Positions 44,628-52,870 of a stretch of DNA of 64,000 nucleotides are shown one piece after another. Each line of letters starts with the position of its first letter. Position 1 is the first letter of the stretch. The notes beneath the pieces were generated by a model, which saw only the letters and a list, made by a program, of their open reading frames with translations, had not been told where the DNA came from and searched no databases. The DNA is taken from positions 124,001-188,000 of the forward strand of contig VXTP01000015.1 in assembly GCA_009837395.1 (NCBI GenBank), in the 5' to 3' direction. This DNA is from Gemmatimonadota bacterium. Lineage in GTDB: Bacteria; JAAXHH01. The position numbers were made by a program, and so were the translations under genes.

Positions 44628-45158
44628 ATGGATGTCTGGAGAGAATTCGAGCACAACGAGATCACCCACAGCGGCGCGCACTACCTGATGACAGTCCAGC
44701 AGTTGATTGAAGAACAGGGCTATGCACGGGTTTCGGACGTGGCCCGGGAAATGCACATCACGCCGGGCAGCGCGTCGATCATGATCAAGTCGCTGCGTGA
44801 AAAGGGATACCTCGAGGAGGACAGGAACAGGTTTCTCCTGCTGTCGGATGAGGGAAACCGGCTGGCGCAGTCGGTATGGTCTCACCGCCAGATCCTCATC
44901 GCCTTTCTCAAGGGCGTCCTGCATATCGACGCGGAGCAGGCGGAGATCGACGCGTGCAAGATCGAGCACTTGATCAGCACGAAGACCGGGGAACGGCTGC
45001 TGCTCTTCCTGCAGTTCCTCCTCTCGGACGATCCCCACGGCAAGGCGTTTCTCAAGTCCTACTGGGACGCCAACGTGCTGGCGATCTGCGACTTCGAAAC
45101 CTGCGCTGTATGCGAGGAAGTGGGCGAATGCCTGGTCATCCGATCAGAGTCGGCGTGA
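44628..45158 (+). CDS. DtxR/MntR-family metal-dependent repressor with Cys-rich tail
   Basis: This 176-residue DNA-binding repressor likely senses ferrous iron for the feo genes after it. The winged helix is at residues 15-75 (YARVSDVAREMHITPGSAS). The metal site fits DtxR: His86, Cys110, Glu113 and His114; Cys at 110 is the DtxR (iron) form rather than the MntR (Glu) form. Unusually, the C-terminus has Cys154, Cys159, Cys162 and Cys168 (C-x4-C-x2-C-x5-C), which could bind zinc or an iron-sulfur cluster. No SH3-like domain. Followed by feoA after 102 bp. Confidence 0.88.
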   Translation: MDVWREFEHNEITHSGAHYLMTVQQLIEEQGYARVSDVAREMHITPGSASIMIKSLREKGYLEEDRNRFLLLSDEGNRLAQSVWSHRQILIAFLKGVLHIDAEQAEIDACKIEHLISTKTGERLLLFLQFLLSDDPHGKAFLKSYWDANVLAICDFETCAVCEEVGECLVIRSESA

Positions 45159-45260
45159 GAGACGCCGACTTTTTCAGGAAAGGGGACCTCAATCTATCTT
45201 CATTCACCGTTCAGTTCATGAGCTCGTAACGGCTTTTGACCTTATTCCACGGGATAATCC

Positions 45261-45524
45261 ATGTATTCCGAAATCCATACCAGTACCTCAGTACAGACGA
45301 TCTGCCTCGATGAATTGAAACCGGGCGAAAAAGGGACGATCCGGCAGATCAAGGGCACGGCGGGAGAGGAAGTACACCTGATGGAAATGGGTCTGCTTCC
45401 CGGGACGTCCGTCGTATTGATCAAGCGCGCTCCGATGGGCGATCCGATTGAAATCCGCGTTCGGAACTATCACCTGTCCATTCGATGCGCTGAAGCACGT
45501 TCGGTAATGGTGGAAAGAGGTTGA
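45261..45524 (+). CDS. feoA: Ferrous iron transport protein A
   Basis: FeoA is a small SH3-fold partner of the FeoB iron transporter. The 87-residue protein shows the family pattern LDELKPGEKGTIRQIKG, LMEMGLLPGTSVVLIKRAPMGDPIEIRV and a C-terminal LSIRCAEA. It lies before a PepSY membrane protein and feoB in the same direction. Confidence 0.93.
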   Translation: MYSEIHTSTSVQTICLDELKPGEKGTIRQIKGTAGEEVHLMEMGLLPGTSVVLIKRAPMGDPIEIRVRNYHLSIRCAEARSVMVERG

Positions 45525-45553
45525 ACTGGAAGGTAATCCAAACTGGAAGGTAA
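45524..45553. repeat. 13-bp direct repeat after feoA
   Basis: AACTGGAAGGTAA occurs at 45524-45536 (overlapping the feoA stop) and again at 45541-45553. Confidence 0.85.
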
Positions 45554-45559
45554 ATAAAA

Positions 45560-45600
45560 AGGACTATCGGTTCGGCTGGCTGGCTCTCCCCGATAGTCCT
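45560..45600. repeat. 11-bp inverted repeat between feoA and the PepSY gene
   Basis: AGGACTATCGG (45560-45570) pairs with CCGATAGTCCT (45590-45600), loop 19. No T run on the plus strand; on the minus strand TTTTTATTTA follows. It may attenuate the transcript or act as an mRNA processing or stability element. Confidence 0.75.
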
Positions 45601-45673
45601 CGGACCAGGGGGATTCGTACACATGGCGCGTACTTTCCGATCCCGGCCTTATTAGGGAATATACATCCCCTGG

Positions 45674-45701
45674 TTGCCACTGTCAATTCCAACGGTATAC
45701 C
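45674..45701 (+). promoter_or_regulatory. Weak possible promoter before the PepSY gene
   Basis: TTGCCA (45674-45679), 16 bp, TATACC (45696-45701). It would start transcription almost at the start codon, so it is doubtful, but it lies after the hairpin at 45560-45600. Confidence 0.3.
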
Positions 45702-45713
45702 GGGGGTTGTTTC

Positions 45714-46859
45714 ATGTTTCGGAAGTGCCTGTTCTGGTTGCATCTTTCGTCGGGCGTCGTTGCCGGCGCGGTCATACTGATGATGTCCGTGACCGGCGTG
45801 CTACTCACCTTCCAGCCTCAGATCGTCGACTGGGCCAACAGGAAATACAACACGGTCCAACCGCCCTACCCGGGCGCCGAAAGCCTGGAACTTGACGCCT
45901 TGCTGATGGCGGTAAGAAGCGTTGAAACGGACGCCGAACCGACGTCCATTACCCTCCGGTCGGATCCGGACAGGGCTTATGTCGTTCGCTTCGGACGTAC
46001 AAAGACGGTGTATGTCGATCCCTTTACAGCCGAAGTCCGAGGGCCGGGAAACGAGGCTGTACGCGATTTCCTCCGGGAGATCATGTACTGGCACCGCTGG
46101 TTCGGCGCGGAGGGAGAGAACAGGTTGGCCGCCCGTGCGGTAACGGGCGCCGGCAACCTGGCCTTCTGCCTGTTGACCGTAACGGGGTTCTTTATATGGT
46201 GGCCGCGCAGATGGACTTTAAAGTCGTTCAAGGCCATTGCTTTTCCGAACTTCAGGATCAAGGGCAGGAGCCGTGATTTCAACTGGCACAGCTCAGTCGG
46301 ATTCTGGTGCCTTCCCGCCCTGTTCCTGATCTCGCTTAGCGGGGTCGTGATTTCATACCGGTGGGCGGGAGACCTGGTCTACACGCTGACCGGTACCGAG
46401 CCGGTTCCCCGGTCATCGGCGTCCGTTACGGATCCGTCGATTCCGAAGGACGAACAGCCGGACCCGCATATTGCGCCCCTCGGGTCCTTCATAGACGCCG
46501 CGCGCACCCAGGTACCCGGGTGGGCGTACATCACGCTGAATCTGCCGAAGGATGGGTCGAAGACGACTACGCTGTCGATATCGGAAATGGACAATCGCAT
46601 ACCGCTGGCGCGTTCGACGCTGACCGTATCGACCCGGGACGCCCGGGTCGTCGACTGGGTGCCGTTTACCGGCGAGAACCTCGGCCGCCAGGTCCGGACG
46701 TGGCTGCGCTGGATTCATACGGGCGAGGCCGGTGGATGGCCGGGTCAACTGATCGCCGGCCTTGCGACCTTCGGTGCCGTCATCATGGTTTGGACGGGAC
46801 TGTCCCTGTCATGGAGAAGATTACAGCGGTATAGAGACACCCTGAAAGACGAGACTTGA
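45714..46859 (+). CDS. PepSY-associated transmembrane protein
   Basis: This 381-residue inner-membrane protein of the PepSY-TM (iron-regulated) family may reduce or handle iron siderophores. It has an N-terminal LFWLHLSSGVVAGAVILMMS helix, a PepSY domain, a second helix with FCLLTVTGFFIWWPRR, SLSGVVISYRW in the third, and a last helix near the C-terminus (AGLATFGAVIMVWTGLSLSW). It sits between feoA and feoB, an unusual place. The TM histidines seen (LHLSS, WHSS) could bind haem, as in related reductases. Confidence 0.85.
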   Translation: MFRKCLFWLHLSSGVVAGAVILMMSVTGVLLTFQPQIVDWANRKYNTVQPPYPGAESLELDALLMAVRSVETDAEPTSITLRSDPDRAYVVRFGRTKTVYVDPFTAEVRGPGNEAVRDFLREIMYWHRWFGAEGENRLAARAVTGAGNLAFCLLTVTGFFIWWPRRWTLKSFKAIAFPNFRIKGRSRDFNWHSSVGFWCLPALFLISLSGVVISYRWAGDLVYTLTGTEPVPRSSASVTDPSIPKDEQPDPHIAPLGSFIDAARTQVPGWAYITLNLPKDGSKTTTLSISEMDNRIPLARSTLTVSTRDARVVDWVPFTGENLGRQVRTWLRWIHTGEAGGWPGQLIAGLATFGAVIMVWTGLSLSWRRLQRYRDTLKDET

Positions 46860-46896
46860 TGCTGCGCAGTCTACACTGCCACAGTGAACCTTTCAT

Positions 46897-49107
46897 ATGA
46901 CCGAAACCACCGGGACTTCCGAAACCCGCAAATCCGTCATCGACGTGCTCCTCGTCGGCAACCCGAATACGGGCAAGACGTCCGTGTTCAATTCGTTGAC
47001 CGGACTCCGCCAGAAAACGGGCAACTATCCCGGCGTAACCGTGGAGAAGAAGACGGGTATCGTGACGGGGCCGGACGGCGCTACGCTTCGCCTGCACGAC
47101 ATGCCGGGGATGTACAGCCTTACCCCGAAGTCCCTCGACGATTCCATCGCCCGGGAGGTGCTGATCGGGGAGGCGGACGAGGAGCTGGACATCCGCCTCA
47201 TCGTGGTCGTGGCGGACGCCTCGAACCTCAACCGGAACCTCTACCTGGTCACCCAGCTCATCGACCTCGGCATCCCCGTCGCCGTGGCCATGAACATGAT
47301 GGACAATGCCGTCAGCAGCGGCGTCCACATCGACCTGGACGCCCTGTCCGAACAGTTACAGGTCCCGATCGTTCCGGTGGTCGCTTCCCGCCAGCAGGGC
47401 ATAGACGAACTGCGGAGGATGATGTTCGACCAGATCGGTCCGGAGGATCGGGATGCCCGGCCGGCCGGTTCGACGGGGTCAGCGCCGTCCTCGGTTTCCT
47501 TCGCCGAACGGTTTCCGCGGAGGCGGCTGCTGGGCGGCCTCCTCGACGAGGCGCTCGCCCCTGCGGCGGCGTGGTTCGGAGAACATACGAACCTGAACGA
47601 GGTGGCGCAGACCTCGGAAGCACTGCGCGTGACTTCGAGCGACCAGGCGCTGCAGACGTGGATGGAAGGCCGCCAGGACCCCTCCTGCAAGGAAGACCTG
47701 AAACGCATCGTGGAGCAGACTCGGGGCAGGCTGGACGAGTTGCAGGTTCCGTGGCGGATGCTGGAGACCATCCTGCGGTACGACCAGATCGACGATCTCT
47801 ATTCCAGGGTCGTGCGGGAGGATCGGGATGTCCAGGACAACCTGAGCGTCCGGCTGGACCGTGCGTTTACTCACCGGGTGGCCGGTCCGGTCATCGTCCT
47901 GGCCGTGTTCGCGCTGGTTTTCCAGTCCATATTCTCCTGGGCCGAAGCGCCCATGACGCTCATCGAGGACGGGATCGCCGCCCTGGGCGCCTTCGTCTAC
48001 CAGTTCCTGCCCGCCGGCATGCTGCGGGACCTGCTCGTGGACGGCGTCATCGCCGGCGTGGGCGCCGTGCTGGTCTTCCTCCCCCAGATCCTCTTCCTCT
48101 TCTTCTTCCTGGCCCTGCTCGAAGACACGGGCTACATGGCCCGCGTCGCCTTCATCATGGACCGGTTCATGAAGAGCATGGGACTGTCCGGCCATTCGGT
48201 CATGCCGCTGCTTTCGTCCTTTGCCTGCGCGATTCCCGGCATCATGGCGACCCGTACGATCAAGAACTGGAAGGACCGTCTCATCACCATCATGATCGCG
48301 CCGCTGATGAGTTGCAGCGCCCGCCTGCCCGTGTACATCCTGCTGATCGGCGCTTTCTTCCCGTCCATGACGATTCTGGGTGTATTCACGCTGCAGGGGC
48401 TTATGCTGTTCTCCATGTATATTTTCGGGATCGTCGTCGCCATCGGCGCCGCACTGGTGTTCAAGCGGTTTTTCATGAAGGACGCCGTTCCCACGAGTTT
48501 CGTCATGGAACTGCCGCCCTACCGGCGGCCCTCCCTGAAGTGGGTGCTCCTGCAGATGTTCGAACGGGCCAAGGTCTTCGTGACGGAGGCGGGCCAGATC
48601 ATCCTCGCCATATCGGTCGTCCTCTGGTTCCTGGCGTCCTATCCGCAACCCGACGACTACGATTCCATGACGTCCCGAACGCGCATACAGCAAAGTTACG
48701 CCGGCCAGCTCGGTCAGCTGATCGAACCGGCCATCGAGCCGCTCGGGTTCGATTGGAAAGTGGGCATCGGACTGATCACCTCCTTTGTCGCCCGGGAAGT
48801 GCTGGTCAGCACTATGGCCACAATATACAACGTGGAGGAGGCCGATGAGACCTCGGTTGATCTGAGGTCCTCGCTTCGAAGCGAGGTGGATCCCGAGACG
48901 GGCGAACAGGTCTATACGCCGCTGGTCGCCGTATCGCTCATGGTGTTTTTCGCGCTGGCCTGCCAGTGCATGGCCACGGTCGCCATTGTGAAACGGGAGA
49001 CCAACGGCTGGAAATGGCCCATCGTCATGGTCCTGTACATGACGGCCCTGGCCTACGTGGGGTCCCTGGTCGTCTACCAGGGGGGATTGTTTCTGGGGTA
49101 CGGATAA
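46897..49107 (+). CDS. feoB: Ferrous iron transport protein B
   Basis: FeoB is the GTPase-coupled ferrous iron transporter of the inner membrane. The 736-residue protein has an N-terminal G domain: GNPNTGKT (21-28), NYPGVTVEKKTG (G2), DMPGMYSL (68-75, in place of DLPG) and NMMD (133-136). The Gate domains and about eight helices follow (LVFLPQILFLFFFLALLEDTGY). A Pro/Ala-rich stretch lies between G domain and membrane part. It starts 37 bp after the PepSY gene. Confidence 0.95.
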   Translation: MTETTGTSETRKSVIDVLLVGNPNTGKTSVFNSLTGLRQKTGNYPGVTVEKKTGIVTGPDGATLRLHDMPGMYSLTPKSLDDSIAREVLIGEADEELDIRLIVVVADASNLNRNLYLVTQLIDLGIPVAVAMNMMDNAVSSGVHIDLDALSEQLQVPIVPVVASRQQGIDELRRMMFDQIGPEDRDARPAGSTGSAPSSVSFAERFPRRRLLGGLLDEALAPAAAWFGEHTNLNEVAQTSEALRVTSSDQALQTWMEGRQDPSCKEDLKRIVEQTRGRLDELQVPWRMLETILRYDQIDDLYSRVVREDRDVQDNLSVRLDRAFTHRVAGPVIVLAVFALVFQSIFSWAEAPMTLIEDGIAALGAFVYQFLPAGMLRDLLVDGVIAGVGAVLVFLPQILFLFFFLALLEDTGYMARVAFIMDRFMKSMGLSGHSVMPLLSSFACAIPGIMATRTIKNWKDRLITIMIAPLMSCSARLPVYILLIGAFFPSMTILGVFTLQGLMLFSMYIFGIVVAIGAALVFKRFFMKDAVPTSFVMELPPYRRPSLKWVLLQMFERAKVFVTEAGQIILAISVVLWFLASYPQPDDYDSMTSRTRIQQSYAGQLGQLIEPAIEPLGFDWKVGIGLITSFVAREVLVSTMATIYNVEEADETSVDLRSSLRSEVDPETGEQVYTPLVAVSLMVFFALACQCMATVAIVKRETNGWKWPIVMVLYMTALAYVGSLVVYQGGLFLGYG

Positions 49108-49176
49108 CCGTCGCTGGACCGCCTGGCAGTCGTCGGACCGCTTGGCTTTTAACCCGTCCGCCATTATCTTGCTATC

Positions 49177-49428
49177 ATGGACCTTCAAACTCTGATCGTC
49201 GCCATAGTCGTGGGGGTCGCGGCCGCGTCTGTCTTGCGCACCTTTACCCGGCAGTTCACCTCCCGGGACCAGAAGGGATGCGGAAGCTGCGCTCACGGCG
49301 GCTCGGTGCTGACCGGGCTGACCGGGCTGACCGGACAGACCGGGCAGTCCAGGCTGACCAGCGCATCGCGTGACGATGTACTGATCCAGGTAGAGCCGAT
49401 CCAGGTAGAGGAGTCCTTCCGGGAGTAG
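49177..49428 (+). CDS. FeoB-associated Cys-rich membrane protein
   Basis: This 83-residue protein has an N-terminal membrane helix (LIVAIVVGVAAASVL) followed by GCGSC, the pattern of the small FeoB-associated proteins. The rest is stretched by a Thr/Gly repeat (TGLTGLTGQTGQ) from 9-bp DNA units, so the original tail cannot be seen. Position directly after feoB (69 bp) supports the assignment. Confidence 0.8.
   Translation: MDLQTLIVAIVVGVAAASVLRTFTRQFTSRDQKGCGSCAHGGSVLTGLTGLTGQTGQSRLTSASRDDVLIQVEPIQVEESFRE
49311..49346. repeat. Four 9-bp units in the FeoB-associated gene
   Basis: GACCGGGCT-type units at 49311, 49320, 49329 and 49338, reading TGL/TGL/TGQ/TGQ in the gene frame. Confidence 0.9.
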
Positions 49429-49464
49429 CTTGCGCCTTAGAGGCAACGGTCGACATCCAATCAC

Positions 49465-50031
49465 ATGTCCGTATTCGATACGATCCGTAACAGACGGTCG
49501 ATTTACGAATTCAAGCCGGAACCGGTCCCCCGAGAGGTGATCGCCCGCGTGCTCGAAACCGCCGTGTGGGCGCCGAACCACAAGCTGACGGAACCCTGGC
49601 GCTTCCTGGTCGTCACCGGGAAGACCAAAGAGACCCTGGCGAACATCTACTGCAGGATCCAGCGGGCAAAGACGAAGTCGGACGATTCCGGCATCCTGCG
49701 GAAGGCCACGGAGAAGGGCTATGCCAAGATCATGTCCAAGCCCGTGATCATCGGTGTGGCCTGCAAGAAGGATGCGGACGCCTTTCGCGCCCGGGAGGAT
49801 TACGCGGCAACCTGTTGCGCCATACACAATATCGCCCTGGCCGCCTGGGAAGAAGGCATCGGCATGCAGTGGAGCACGGGAGGGCTGATACGGGATCCCG
49901 AGACGCTGGAACTACTGAAGATCGACGAAAGGGAAGAAGAGATCGTCGGGTTCCTCTACACCGGCTTTCCCGCGCAGGTCCCCGCCCAGAAAAGAGTGCC
50001 CGCCGCCGAACGGACCGAGTGGTTCGCCTGA
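49465..50031 (+). CDS. Nitroreductase family protein
   Basis: This 188-residue flavoprotein of the nitroreductase fold probably binds FMN and reduces quinones or nitro compounds with NAD(P)H. Recognisable elements: IRNRRSIYEFKPEPV at the N-terminus, APNHKLTEPWRFLVV (FMN-binding region) and GIGMQWSTGGL. No membrane segment. Start ATG 49465. The following 93 bp (50032-50124) contain imperfect TCAACCYGTCC repeats and no gene. Confidence 0.9.
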   Translation: MSVFDTIRNRRSIYEFKPEPVPREVIARVLETAVWAPNHKLTEPWRFLVVTGKTKETLANIYCRIQRAKTKSDDSGILRKATEKGYAKIMSKPVIIGVACKKDADAFRAREDYAATCCAIHNIALAAWEEGIGMQWSTGGLIRDPETLELLKIDEREEEIVGFLYTGFPAQVPAQKRVPAAERTEWFA

Positions 50032-50124
50032 CCGACCGGTCAACCCGTCCCTTCAACCCGTCCAAGTCAACCTGACCATCCCGTCAACCTGTCCTAATCA
50101 ACCTCGAAACAGCCTGGAGACGCC

Positions 50125-50697
<573 letters not shown>

Positions 50698-50704
50698 TCC
50701 ATCC

Positions 50705-51217
50705 ATGGCCGCCACTATCACGGAAATCAAGCACAACCCGGGCAAGCCCGACCAGTCCTTCCAGTGCGGCCTGCTGCACCACGGCGGCAGCCGCCTGGTC
50801 ATCTCCTACCGGTCCGACCGGCCGTACAGCCAGGGCGACATCCGGATCCCTGCCGGCACGCTGACCCTGGCGTACTACGAAGAGGGGCTTCCGTACGTCC
50901 TCTGGAAGATGATCGGACCCGCCGGCCGCCTCGTCGGGCATTACGTGCACCTGTGCGACCGGGTGCGGATCGGACCGGACCGCGTGGAATACGACGACCA
51001 GTTGCTGGACCTGTGGTTCTTCCCGGACGGCGGCTGCCGCGTGCTGGACGAGGACGAGTTGAAGCAGGCCTGCGACGACGGGCTGGTCGACGGGCAGACG
51101 GCAGATCGCATCAGGACGTCCGCCGCGGAAGTCCAGCGCGGCATACACCGGATCATGGAGGATTTCGACGCATTGCTGGACCATATCGGCATCGAATCGC
51201 ATTCGGAATACGCTTGA
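50705..51217 (+). CDS. DUF402 domain-containing protein
   Basis: This 170-residue protein fits DUF402, a phosphatase-like family related to nucleoside diphosphatases. It has YYEEGLPYVLWKMIGPAG, HYVHLCDRVRIG, EYDDQLLDLWFFPDGG and DEDEL, an arrangement with conserved acidic residues. The ATG at 50705 is preferred to 50468, which lies inside the previous gene in another frame. Biochemical role not established. Confidence 0.85.
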   Translation: MAATITEIKHNPGKPDQSFQCGLLHHGGSRLVISYRSDRPYSQGDIRIPAGTLTLAYYEEGLPYVLWKMIGPAGRLVGHYVHLCDRVRIGPDRVEYDDQLLDLWFFPDGGCRVLDEDELKQACDDGLVDGQTADRIRTSAAEVQRGIHRIMEDFDALLDHIGIESHSEYA

Positions 51218-51334
51218 CACGGACCGGCTTCAGCCTTAGATTTTAGTTACGGAAAACGTGGCGAAAGCGTGGCCTGTCCGGACAATCGGAAGTGGCCGGC
51301 GAATCGCACCGTACACGCATCGACCTTCCAATAT

Positions 51335-52300
51335 ATGCCATCATTGAAAAACACGGTCACGCAACGCCTGTCCGCCAAGGGCATCGATCCCCTCGCGCTC
51401 TACGGCCAGTTTGACTCCAGGCTGCGCGCCATCGAAAGCGAATTCGACGCCAAAATCACCGCCCGGGGTGAAGAGGTCGTGATCACGGGCAAGGCGGAAG
51501 AGGTAAGGCAGATCACCCGTGTGCTGCGCGAAATGATCAAGTCCGTCCAGCAGGGCCGGGCGAAGGAAGTGGATGACATCATCCGGGCAACGCGAACCGG
51601 GACGAAAAGCGGCGAAGACCAGGGATCGGGTTACGGCGAGTCCATCGACGTGCTCTCCCGGCGGGAACGGATCCGGGCTCGGAGTCCCAATCAGCAGAAT
51701 TACGTGGACCAGGTCCGCAAGTGCGATATCGTCTTCTCCATCGGACCCGCCGGCACGGGGAAGACCTACCTGGCCGTCGCCATGGCCATCTCGGCCCTCC
51801 GCCACGGGGAAGTCGACCGGATCGTGCTGGCGCGGCCGGCCGTTGAAGCGGGAGAGAGTCTCGGCTTTCTGCCCGGCGATCCGCGGGAAAAAGTGGACCC
51901 GTACCTGAAGCCGCTCTACGACGCGCTGCACGACATGATCCCGAACCACAAGGCCGGGCGGCTCATCGAGGACGGAACCATTGAAATCATCGCCATGGCG
52001 TACATGCGCGGCCGAACGCTGAACAACGCCTTCGTCATACTCGACGAGGCCCAGAACACGACGACCGCGCAGATGAAGATGTTCCTGACCCGCCTGGGCG
52101 CGAACTCCAAGGCGATCATCACGGGGGACATCACCCAGATCGACTTGCCCGAGGAGAAGGTTTCCGGACTGGTGCACGTGCAGGATGTGCTCGCGGACAT
52201 CCGCGGGATCTCCTTCGTATACCTGACGGAGACGGACGTGGTCCGGCACCGGCTCGTCCAGGACATCATCAAGGCCTATGAACGCCATGAAAACCCGTAA
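51335..52300 (+). CDS. phoH: PhoH family ATPase
   Basis: This 321-residue cytoplasmic ATPase of the PhoH/PhoL type, linked to RNA metabolism, often neighbours ybeY, as here. It has an N-terminal KH-like part (ALYGQFDSRLRAIESEF), Walker A GPAGTGKT (about residues 137-144), the conserved ARPAVEAGESLGFLPGD, the Walker B FVILDEAQNTT and ITGDITQIDLP. The ATG at 51335 is preferred to the start at 51269. No clear ribosome site is visible. Confidence 0.93.
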   Translation: MPSLKNTVTQRLSAKGIDPLALYGQFDSRLRAIESEFDAKITARGEEVVITGKAEEVRQITRVLREMIKSVQQGRAKEVDDIIRATRTGTKSGEDQGSGYGESIDVLSRRERIRARSPNQQNYVDQVRKCDIVFSIGPAGTGKTYLAVAMAISALRHGEVDRIVLARPAVEAGESLGFLPGDPREKVDPYLKPLYDALHDMIPNHKAGRLIEDGTIEIIAMAYMRGRTLNNAFVILDEAQNTTTAQMKMFLTRLGANSKAIITGDITQIDLPEEKVSGLVHVQDVLADIRGISFVYLTETDVVRHRLVQDIIKAYERHENP

Positions 52301-52318
52301 TTCCACCCGCGACGACAC

Positions 52319-52870
52319 TTGAATATCGAGATCGAGACCGTCCTGCCCGCGCCGGACATCCCGCGCGAGGCGCTGTGGACCGCAGTCTGCCGGGTACTCC
52401 GGGGTGAAGGCCGGGATCGTGCGGCCGTGACCGTGGTGCTGGTCGATGACCCCTATATCCGGAAGTTGAATCACAAGTACCGCCATCTGGATCGCGCGAC
52501 GGACGTGCTGTCGTTCGGAATGGACGACGATCCCGGATCCGAAGGGGAAACCCTGGGCGACGTTTACGTATCCGTCGACCGGGCCCGGGACCAGGCCGCC
52601 CGTCATCACGTGTCCATGGACGACGAGTTGCACCGGCTTGTCGTCCATGGGTGCCTGCACCTGCTGGGATATGACCACCACACCGCTTCGCAGCGCAAAG
52701 TGATGCGGGAAAAGGAACAGGTCTATTCCGCGGATGCGGCAGCCCGGGCCGACCTGGCCGAACAGGCCGTACTGGCCGACTTGGCTGGACAGGCTGACCA
52801 GGCTGGCCAGGCTGACCAGGCTGGCCGCGGGATTCCGGAAGGTCAAGTGGGAGAGAAACGTTGTGGATGA
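52319..52870 (+). CDS. ybeY: Endoribonuclease YbeY (rRNA maturation)
   Basis: YbeY is a metal-dependent RNase that helps mature 16S rRNA. The metal site is intact: HGCLHLLGYDH with His110, His114 and His120. The N-terminal part has NHKYRHLDRATDVLSF. The last 30 residues are the Gln/Ala repeat AGQADQAGQADQA, made of 9-bp DNA units, and are not part of the normal family length. TTG start at 52319; the stop overlaps the next start by 8 bp. Confidence 0.95.
   Translation: MNIEIETVLPAPDIPREALWTAVCRVLRGEGRDRAAVTVVLVDDPYIRKLNHKYRHLDRATDVLSFGMDDDPGSEGETLGDVYVSVDRARDQAARHHVSMDDELHRLVVHGCLHLLGYDHHTASQRKVMREKEQVYSADAAARADLAEQAVLADLAGQADQAGQADQAGRGIPEGQVGEKRCG
52787..52826. repeat. 9-bp units in the ybeY tail
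   Basis: GGACAGGCT, GACCAGGCT, GGCCAGGCT and GACCAGGCT at 52787, 52796, 52805 and 52814; a looser version (GGCCGAACAGGCC) lies just upstream. Confidence 0.9.

Noticed and set aside
44306-44665. Longer start for the ACT-GlnE protein (44665 instead of 44260)
   Set aside because: The extra 135 residues would run through the palindrome and promoter region into the DtxR-type gene on the other strand.
47479-49827. A 782-residue minus-strand frame opposite feoB
   Set aside because: Rich in His, Gly and Gln with no domain. FeoB motifs on the plus strand are complete.
52734-52862. Upstream start of the CNNM/CBS protein
   Set aside because: The extra N-terminus is the ybeY 9-bp repeat read in another frame (LTRLARLTRL) and not a sensible leader; GTG at 52863 has a ribosome site.
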